From: CAYFUR01 sp964346275
GTDB taxonomy: Bacteria; Sumerlaeota; Sumerlaeia; SLMS01
NCBI GenBank assembly: GCA_964346275.1
Contig: CAYFUR010000097.1
Coordinates: 1 to 13,920, forward strand
Direction: 5' to 3'
Length of the DNA: 13,920 bases
Shown here: in pieces, positions 6,450 through 11,973 of the stretch
How the letters are laid out: every line of letters starts with the position of its first letter
Numbering within the stretch: the stretch's first letter is position 1
Notes under the pieces: generated by a model
Seen by the model: the letters and a program-made list of their open reading frames with translations, nothing else
Told to the model about the DNA's origin: nothing
Database searches by the model: none
Program-made: the position numbers and the translations under genes

Positions 6450-8171
6450 ATGGTTCACGATCCAAATTCGGGAAAGTTCCTGGAAGACCTTCAACCCACG
6501 GACGAGGCGCTGCGCGTGATGCCCCTCGGCGGGGTGGGCGAAATCGGCATGAATTGCTGCCTGTTCGAGTTCAACGGCGAGCTTCTCCTGGTCGATTGCG
6601 GCCAGATGATGCCCGACGAGAACCTTCTCGGAATTGATTATGTCATCCCAGATATCGCATATTTGCAGGAAAGGGCGGACCGGTTGGCGGGCATCTTCCT
6701 CACCCACGCCCATGAGGACCATGTGGGCGGTTTGCCGTATATCCTGCCGGAACTGCCGCCGGACGTTCCCGTCTATGCCAGCGAACTGACCGTTGTCCTG
6801 CTGAAAGAGAAGCTGAAAGAGCACGGCCTGTCGCCAAACCTGAAAGTCATGATGGCGCGGGAGAAGATATCCGCCGGCGAGAATTTCGTTGTCGAGCCCA
6901 TCTCGGTGACTCACTCGATCATTGATTCTTTTTCCCTGGCGATCAGTACCCCGGTGGGCACGGTGATCCACAGTGGAGATTACAAAATGGACCCGGCGCC
7001 GACGGACGGCGTGGCCTTTGACTTTCATGCCTTTGCCCGCCAGGCCGAGGGCGAGAGCGACGGGGTGCTGCTCCTCCTGGGGGATTCCACGAACGCGGAG
7101 CGCGATGGGATGTGCCCCTCGGAGTCGACGGTCTATCCGGTGCTGAAGCGCCTTTTTCGGGAAGCGACGGGGCAAATCGTCATTTCGTGCTTTGCCAGCT
7201 CGCTCCACCGCATCCAAAACGTGTTGAACGTGGCCGCGGAACTCGGCCGCATTGTGCTGCCCGCCGGGCTGAACATGGAGCGCAATATCCGCGTGGCGGA
7301 TTCAATCCACGCCATTGATATCCCCTGCCGCTTTGAGCCCGACATCAACAAGGCGAAGCACTACGCACCGGAAGAGCGCGTGATCCTGACCACCGGCAGC
7401 CAGGGCGAGCCCCTCTCCGGCCTGGCGCGCATGGCTCTCGATTCCCACAGGGCGATCAAAATCGAAGCGGGCGATACGGTCATTCTCTCCACACGCATGA
7501 TCCCCGGGAACGAAAAATCGATTTTCCGCCTGATCAACCATCTGATCCGCCGCGGCGCGAAGATTCATCATACCGGCAACACGCCGGGTGTCCATGTGTC
7601 GGGGCATGCCTATCGCGACGATATGCGCCACCTCCTGAACCTGGTGAATCCTCAGTTCTTCGTCCCGGTTCATGGCGAATACCGCCATTTGCACTATCAC
7701 GCGGATCTGGCCCGGGAATCGGGCATGCTCGACGAAGAGGTCTTTCAGCTCGAGGACGGAGACTGCCTTGAGGTGAGGCCCGATGCGGCGCGCGTCCTTG
7801 GCAAAATTCCCCACGGCCGCGTCTTTGTGGACGGCAAGGGAATCGGCGATGTGGAAGAGGTGGTCATTCGCGACCGCAAATACTTGAGCCATGATGGCGT
7901 GGTGATGGTGTTTCTCAGCGTGGATCGCGAAACCGGAGAAGTGCTCGGCGGGCCGTATCTCCACAGCCGGGGCTTTGCGATCGAGCAGGAGGCCGAGACA
8001 CTGCTCGAGGAAGCCAGGCAGCATGTGCTGGATGCCTACAACTCCATCGATCCCGAGGCGAAGGAAGAAGGCGCCGTCGTGCAGGCAACGGTAAAGAAGG
8101 CCCTGCGCACCTTTCTGAAAAAAGAAACCCGGCGCTTTCCGGTCATCATGCCGGTCATCATGGAGATTTGA
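6450..8171 (+). CDS. rnj: Ribonuclease J (metallo-beta-lactamase/beta-CASP RNase)
   Basis: RNA-decay and processing enzyme with 5'-to-3' exonuclease and endonuclease activity, acting in the cytoplasm. The 573-residue product has the usual RNase J layout. The metallo-beta-lactamase part starts with MPLGGVGEIGMNC (24-36) and VDCGQMMPDE, and carries the metal motif THAHEDHVGG (85-94; His86, His88, Asp90, His91), His155 in VTHS and Asp177 in SGDYK. The beta-CASP insert includes GDSTNAER (211-218), CFASSLHRIQN (247-257) and TTGSQGEP (314-321). Then follow HVSGHAYRDD (382-391) and VPVHGEYRH (405-413), and a C-terminal domain ending in a basic helix (KKALRTFLKKETRRFP). ATG at 6450 follows AAGGG. The stop overlaps the start of the Nudix gene (TGATG), indicating translational coupling. 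Length is normal for the family. Confidence 0.96.
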   Translation: MVHDPNSGKFLEDLQPTDEALRVMPLGGVGEIGMNCCLFEFNGELLLVDCGQMMPDENLLGIDYVIPDIAYLQERADRLAGIFLTHAHEDHVGGLPYILPELPPDVPVYASELTVVLLKEKLKEHGLSPNLKVMMAREKISAGENFVVEPISVTHSIIDSFSLAISTPVGTVIHSGDYKMDPAPTDGVAFDFHAFARQAEGESDGVLLLLGDSTNAERDGMCPSESTVYPVLKRLFREATGQIVISCFASSLHRIQNVLNVAAELGRIVLPAGLNMERNIRVADSIHAIDIPCRFEPDINKAKHYAPEERVILTTGSQGEPLSGLARMALDSHRAIKIEAGDTVILSTRMIPGNEKSIFRLINHLIRRGAKIHHTGNTPGVHVSGHAYRDDMRHLLNLVNPQFFVPVHGEYRHLHYHADLARESGMLDEEVFQLEDGDCLEVRPDAARVLGKIPHGRVFVDGKGIGDVEEVVIRDRKYLSHDGVVMVFLSVDRETGEVLGGPYLHSRGFAIEQEAETLLEEARQHVLDAYNSIDPEAKEEGAVVQATVKKALRTFLKKETRRFPVIMPVIMEI

Positions 8172-8596
8172 TGAGCGGCGCGGACTTTCACACCCTCATT
8201 GTCGTGGCGGCGCTGATCGAGCGGGACGGACGGCTTTTGATCGCCAGGCGGCCGGAAGGCGTTTCGAGCGCCGGCTACTGGGAATTTCCCGGCGGAAAAG
8301 CGGAGCCCGGCGAAGAACCGCGGGATGCCCTTGTCCGCGAATGCGAGGAAGAACTGGGAATCGGGGTGGAAGCCGGGTCGATCTATGAAACCGTCTATAC
8401 AAAGAATGAGCAGCGCGGCATCCTGCTGCTCTTCTACACGGCGCGGATTCTTCGCGGAGAGCCGCAATCCCTGGAAGCCAACGAATTTGCCTGGGCCACA
8501 CCGGATGAGATGGATGAATATGAACTGCTGCCGGCGGACCGGCCATTGGTGGAGAAGTTCCGGCGGGCGTTTCCGCAGTTTGAACGGAGCCTTTGA
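8171..8596 (+). CDS. Nudix hydrolase, MutT-like
   Basis: A 141-residue Nudix pyrophosphohydrolase. Residues 42-64 hold a complete Nudix box, G-x5-E-x7-R-E-C-x-E-E-x-G-I, with metal-binding Glu57, Glu60 and Glu61. It is preceded by YWEFPGGKAEPGE, the arrangement typical of MutT-type enzymes that clear 8-oxo-dGTP, and by VVAALIERDGRLLIARRP. Substrate is therefore likely an oxidised nucleoside triphosphate, but Nudix substrates are hard to predict and an RNA-cap or dinucleotide substrate is possible given its coupling to RNase J. The ATG at 8171 shares its A with the RNase J stop (TGATG); a TTG just upstream at 8168 is a less likely start. The DUF4160 gene follows after three bases. Confidence 0.92.
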   Translation: MSGADFHTLIVVAALIERDGRLLIARRPEGVSSAGYWEFPGGKAEPGEEPRDALVRECEEELGIGVEAGSIYETVYTKNEQRGILLLFYTARILRGEPQSLEANEFAWATPDEMDEYELLPADRPLVEKFRRAFPQFERSL

Positions 8597-8599
8597 ACG

Positions 8600-8862
8600 A
8601 TGCCAACTCTCAGCCGTTTTTCTGGAATCCTGATCCGGATGTACTATGCCGATCATGCTCCGCCACATTTCCACGCCCTCTATGGCGGACAGGAAGTCGT
8701 GATTGGAATCTCCCCGATCAAGGTTCTCTTTACGGCGATTTTCCCAACCGGGCATTGTCGATGGTTCTTGAATGGGCAGCCCTGCATCAGAAAGAATTGA
8801 GCGAAAATTGGGAGCGGTGCCAGACAGGCCAACAACCGGCTCCAATCAATCCGCTTCGTTAG
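8600..8862 (+). pseudogene. DUF4160 protein gene, interrupted by a frameshift
   Basis: The first 43 codons, from ATG 8600, read as the N-terminal half of a DUF4160 protein: MPTLSRFSGILIRMYYADHA, then PPHFHALYGGQEVVIGISPI. In that frame the sequence loses similarity after about 8728 and stops at 8800. The missing half, YGDFPNRALSMVLEWAALHQ and then KELSENWERCQ to NPLR, lies in the -1 frame from about 8731 to the TAG at 8860-8862. The break falls at the TTT run 8729-8731: one T more, or two fewer, restores an 87-88 residue protein of normal family length. A heptamer of slippery form, TTTCCCA (8740-8746), is a few codons further, but slipping there would skip the conserved Gly-Asp, so a true indel or an assembly error is the better reading. 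DUF4160 proteins are small, of unproven function, and often paired with DUF2442, as here. Confidence 0.8.
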
Positions 8863-8871
8863 GACTCACCT

Positions 8872-9126
8872 ATGTTGGATCAGATCATACACGCGGATAT
8901 CCGAGACGGCATGAAGATCCATTTGAAGTACGAGGATGGATGCGAGGGCATAGTTGACTTCTCCGGTCTCGCCGAAAGGGGCGGGGTATTTGGCCAACTC
9001 AGGTCCCCCGAGTTCTTCCAACAGGTACGCCTGAAGGACGAAGGAAGAGTCCTGGCGTGGCCGGATGAGGTAGAGTTCTGTGCGGACGCCTTGAAGAAAA
9101 ACCTGAAATCGGAAGAGAAAGTCTAA
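8872..9126 (+). CDS. DUF2442 family protein
   Basis: An 84-residue protein with the DUF2442 pattern: an initial strand pair 'HADIRDGMKIHLKYEDGCEG' (7-26), VDFSGL (28-33), the LRSPEFFQQVRL block (43-54), and VLAWPDEVEF (60-69) where W-P is the family hallmark. DUF2442 genes commonly sit beside DUF4160 genes, and the pair has been suggested to work like a toxin-antitoxin or regulatory module; that is an inference from co-occurrence, not shown biochemistry. The AGGA that overlaps the DUF4160 stop codon lies seven bases before this ATG, so expression is probably linked to translation of the upstream gene. Unlike its partner, this gene is intact. Confidence 0.85.
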   Translation: MLDQIIHADIRDGMKIHLKYEDGCEGIVDFSGLAERGGVFGQLRSPEFFQQVRLKDEGRVLAWPDEVEFCADALKKNLKSEEKV

Positions 9127-9134
9127 GGAATAAC

Positions 9135-10139
9135 ATGGCCCTGTTTGGAACCGACGACGTGATCTATGTGCCCGAAGGCCAGCCGCTGGTCTTCGACGAT
9201 GTCTATCACTGGAAACGTTTTAAGATCGATGTACGGCGCATGGGCGTTCGCATGAAGTCGGACACTTTTGATGAAGTCTCGGGCAAGATTCGCTCGGCAC
9301 TGGACCTTTGCCGCCATAGCCCTCGTTTCGAGGACTCCATCGATCAAATCGCGGAGAACTCCGATCAGATGATTCGCGATATGGCCAGAATATCCGGGGG
9401 AATCCAGGAATCGCTTTTCGGCTCGGTCAAGGATTTCTTCCGGTCCGACCAGGCTTCTTGGTGGGTTCGCCTCGGAGATCTTCCCGCGGAATCGTTTTTC
9501 GAAGAGGATTACGAGCGCGAAGCGAAGGCCGATTCGGAAGCCACTCCCTTCCCAACCTACGGACGGGCGCATATCGCCCAGCTCGATTCGCTGGACTTGG
9601 AACTGCCGGGCACGGAAGAAGACGGCCTTCCATTTGCCCTGGACGTCCCGCGCCAGGACGGCCTGACGCGCTGGACCATTCCCCCCACGGAACCGCTCCC
9701 CCTGGTGCGGGAGTACTGTGGCGTTCGCGGAGCTTCGGCCTTTGGCCGCACCGTGAACCTGAACACGCACGGAGTTGTTGAAGAAGGCCATCAATTCTGC
9801 ACGCCGCTTGGGCGAGTTGGCGAGAAGCTGTTCGTCACCCTTTACTTCTATTATGGCTCGCAGAAGAACGCGGAAGTTTCAGGCGTCGTGCCGGAAGAAG
9901 CCCTTCCTCATTGCGTGGATCTGCTGGGAAAATCGAAATTCGAAATCTCTGGAAGCGGACCCACTTGGCGGATTTTCGAGCGCGACGGCGACGTGGTGCA
10001 TCTCTACAGCGGCCTCGCCGGGAAAGAAGCGGAAGGAGTCGAAACCATGCCGTCCTTTCTTCTCGTCGCCAGCGCCGGAGGCCAGTTCGATCCCCAGCTC
10101 CGTTCCGAACTGTACGAAGCGATTAAAGAGACGATATAG
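9135..10139 (+). CDS. Hypothetical protein, 334 residues
   Basis: I do not recognise this protein. It starts with ATG six bases after AAGGA and follows DUF2442 by eight bases, so it is the last gene of the run that begins with RNase J. There is no signal peptide or membrane segment, so it is probably cytoplasmic. The N-terminal 20-130 region looks largely helical with charged residues (KSDTFDEVSGKIRSALDL, DSIDQIAENSDQMIRDMA) and a Trp-Trp at 109-110. A Pro- and Asp/Glu-rich stretch (130-190) links to a beta-rich C-terminal part (205-310) with KLFVTLYFYYG (231-241), FEISGSGPTWRIFERDGDV (269-287) and MPSFLLVASAGGQFD (305-319). Codon use matches the neighbours, and the antisense frame is a shadow. 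An unassigned cargo or effector of the DUF4160/DUF2442 module is one idea, without evidence. Confidence 0.75.
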   Translation: MALFGTDDVIYVPEGQPLVFDDVYHWKRFKIDVRRMGVRMKSDTFDEVSGKIRSALDLCRHSPRFEDSIDQIAENSDQMIRDMARISGGIQESLFGSVKDFFRSDQASWWVRLGDLPAESFFEEDYEREAKADSEATPFPTYGRAHIAQLDSLDLELPGTEEDGLPFALDVPRQDGLTRWTIPPTEPLPLVREYCGVRGASAFGRTVNLNTHGVVEEGHQFCTPLGRVGEKLFVTLYFYYGSQKNAEVSGVVPEEALPHCVDLLGKSKFEISGSGPTWRIFERDGDVVHLYSGLAGKEAEGVETMPSFLLVASAGGQFDPQLRSELYEAIKETI

Positions 10140-10153
10140 ACAGCCTTCCACTC

Positions 10154-10804
10154 TCAAGGCCCATAGAGCACGACGTCTCCTTCGCTGACTGTCCCGTTGC
10201 TCGGATCATACTGAACGGGGCTTCCGAAACGCGCGGGAGGCAGCAGCTTGATCTGGTAGATCGGCAGATCGCCCCGCCGTTCGATTTCCTCCCCGATGGT
10301 TCCCATGACCAGGTCCGGCCCCACGGAGGTGAGAAACCACTTGGGCGCCTGGACGCGGGCCGTGGCGGGGATGCGCCCTTCCACCAGTGCGCGATAGGCC
10401 GCGCGGTTTTCTTCGCTCGGGACGTTGGTGGAATTGTAATACATGAAAGAATGGGTATGGCCCTTCATCACCAGCGGCTTGAAGTGATCGAAGGGAACCG
10501 CCGACAGATAGGAAACGGGCGTGGAAAGCGTGTAAGGGACAAAAGGCATGTCGCCCATGGGCATGTGCATGACGTTCGCCCGCCCGGCGGCGTCTTCCAG
10601 GTTGGGGGGATAATGGTTGTAATCGACGTGATAGGCTTCGAGGCCCGTGCGCACAGTGCGCATGTCGGCCTTCACGCGCGAGACTTTGCTGCGCGTTTGC
10701 GCTTCCAGAAAGTTGGGTACGGCAATGGCGGCGAGAATCGCGATGATGGCGACGACGATGAGAAGCTCGATGAGGGTAAAGCCTTTCTTTTCAGCAGAAA
10801 GCAC
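10154..10804 (-). CDS. Type IV pilin / type II secretion pseudopilin-like protein
   Basis: A 216-residue prepilin and paralogue of the one at 5602. The leader MLSAEKKG is cut before Phe9; the mature N-terminus FTLIELLIV, with Glu13 at +5, and the first 35 residues are almost identical in both proteins, including NFLEAQTRSKVSR. The globular part shares TPVSYLSAV (95-103), LTSVGPD (158-164) and YDPSNGTVSEGD (199-210) near the C-terminus. The open frame extends upstream to 11026, but that extension has no prepilin character. The only start giving a leader of normal length is GTG at 10804, eight bases after CAAGG. No pilus machinery is adjacent. The stop lies 14 bases from the stop of the convergent 334-residue gene. 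Confidence 0.9.
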   Translation of the reverse strand: MLSAEKKGFTLIELLIVVAIIAILAAIAVPNFLEAQTRSKVSRVKADMRTVRTGLEAYHVDYNHYPPNLEDAAGRANVMHMPMGDMPFVPYTLSTPVSYLSAVPFDHFKPLVMKGHTHSFMYYNSTNVPSEENRAAYRALVEGRIPATARVQAPKWFLTSVGPDLVMGTIGEEIERRGDLPIYQIKLLPPARFGSPVQYDPSNGTVSEGDVVLYGP

Positions 10805-10812
10805 AAGAATCG

Positions 10813-10817
10813 CCTTG
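10813..10817 (-). promoter_or_regulatory. Ribosome binding site deciding a GTG start
   Basis: CAAGG on the minus strand lies eight bases before GTG at 10804, which supports the non-ATG start needed for a prepilin leader of normal length. Confidence 0.5.
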
Positions 10818-10897
10818 GGCAGCAAAGCATTTCGCCATGCAACCTTGTTGATTTTTTTTCCTCTGGGGAACGGATATCGCTCCTTTTGATCCGGTGG

Positions 10898-10929
10898 ACG
10901 CGCCGGGTATCCCAGCGAGCAAGGCGCGT
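10898..10929. promoter_or_regulatory. Inverted repeat between prepilin and msrP genes
   Basis: ACGCGCC (10898-10904) and GGCGCGT (10923-10929) are perfect complements separated by 18 bases, and flanking GG/TCC allow a short bulged extension. It lies about 33 bases before the msrP start. It may be an operator or a leader hairpin. A TATAAA (10945-10950) follows but is so close to the ATG that a promoter there would give an almost leaderless transcript. Confidence 0.3.
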
Positions 10930-10961
10930 TCCGAAACATCCTCTTATAAAGAAATGGGAAT

Positions 10962-11969
10962 ATGGCAAATATCATCCTCCCGCCCCGATGGCAGGCCAGA
11001 GAGCGCGACGTCACGCCGGAGCACATTTACTGGAACCGGCGGGAATTCCTCCGAGCGATGGGGTTTGTCGGCGCGGCCGGATTGATGGCGTCGGCCTTGC
11101 CGGGATGCCTCCAGGCCGAAGCGGACAATCAATCCTCCTCAGGCGCAAAGGCTCTTGAATCACCCCAGCCACCTCTCCCGGGCAATGTCACCCGGAACGC
11201 CGAATTCAAAGTCCCGGAACGGCCGACCACTCCTTACGACATTTCCTCCAACTATAATAATTTTTACGAATTCACCACCGACAAGAAGCGGGTCAAACGC
11301 CTCGCGCAAGACTTCACCACGGACCCGTGGTCCATCGAAATCAAGGGCCTGGTGAAGCAGCCCAAGAAGGTCGGCTGGGAAGAGCTGGTGAAGAAGTTTC
11401 CGCTGGAAGAACGCCTCTACCGATTCCGGTGCGTGGAAGCCTGGGCGATGACGGTTCCCTGGGTTGGCTTTCCCCTGAAGAAATTCATCGAATGGGCGGA
11501 GCCGACAGGCGAGGCGAACTATGTCCGGTTCCAAACAGTTTATCGTCCCGAGGAAATGCCGGGGCAAAAGCGCCAGTCGTGGTATTCCTGGCCTTACTAT
11601 GAGGGGCTGACCATGGAAGAGGCGATGAACGACCTGACTCTGCTGGCCGTCGGAATGTATGGCAAGACGCTGCCCAACCAGAACGGCGCGCCGGTGCGCG
11701 TGATCACGCCGTGGAAGTATGGCTATAAATCTATCAAGTCCATCGTGCTCATGGAATTTGTGAAAGAACAGCCGGCAACGTTCTGGAATGATATGCAGCC
11801 CGACGAATACGGATTTTACTCGAACGTGAACCCGAATAAGCCCCACCCGAGATGGAGCCAGGCAGAAGAGCGCTTGATCGCCAGCGGCGACACCGTGGAC
11901 ACGAAGCTCTACAATGGTTACGGTGAATGGGTCGGCGGTCTCTACGCGGACGACCAAGAGTATTTCTAG
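10962..11969 (+). CDS. msrP: Protein-methionine-sulfoxide reductase catalytic subunit MsrP (YedY)
   Basis: Molybdopterin enzyme that reduces methionine sulfoxide in oxidised periplasmic proteins. The 335-residue product has the family's N-terminal RERDVTPEHIYWNRREFLRA (residues 13-32 region) with a twin-arginine motif (Arg26-Arg27, R-R-E-F-L) followed by a hydrophobic stretch, so it should be exported folded by Tat. Cys157, in RFRCVEAWAMTVPW (154-167), is the molybdenum ligand. Further family blocks are VGFPLKKFIEWAEPT (168-182), the tyrosine/tryptophan-rich YSWPYYEGL (about 208-216), and GAPVRVITPWKYGYKSIKSI. Length equals the E. coli protein. LPGC (46-49) after the hydrophobic segment resembles a lipobox, with an unusual Pro, so a lipid anchor is possible. 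No msrQ gene for the heme membrane partner is seen in the window. The gene is convergent with the next, with four bases between the stops. Confidence 0.95.
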   Translation: MANIILPPRWQARERDVTPEHIYWNRREFLRAMGFVGAAGLMASALPGCLQAEADNQSSSGAKALESPQPPLPGNVTRNAEFKVPERPTTPYDISSNYNNFYEFTTDKKRVKRLAQDFTTDPWSIEIKGLVKQPKKVGWEELVKKFPLEERLYRFRCVEAWAMTVPWVGFPLKKFIEWAEPTGEANYVRFQTVYRPEEMPGQKRQSWYSWPYYEGLTMEEAMNDLTLLAVGMYGKTLPNQNGAPVRVITPWKYGYKSIKSIVLMEFVKEQPATFWNDMQPDEYGFYSNVNPNKPHPRWSQAEERLIASGDTVDTKLYNGYGEWVGGLYADDQEYF

Positions 11970-11973
11970 GCTG

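Noticed and set aside
5545..7217. Long minus-strand open frames over the first prepilin and the start of RNase J
   Set aside because: They are shadows of well-identified plus-strand genes, have no plausible start sites and have arginine- and histidine-rich composition.
8740..8746. Programmed -1 frameshift at TTTCCCA in the DUF4160 gene
   Set aside because: Slipping here would keep family-unlike residues before the site and skip the conserved Gly-Asp, so an indel at the TTT run 8729-8731 fits better. No clear downstream stimulating structure was seen.
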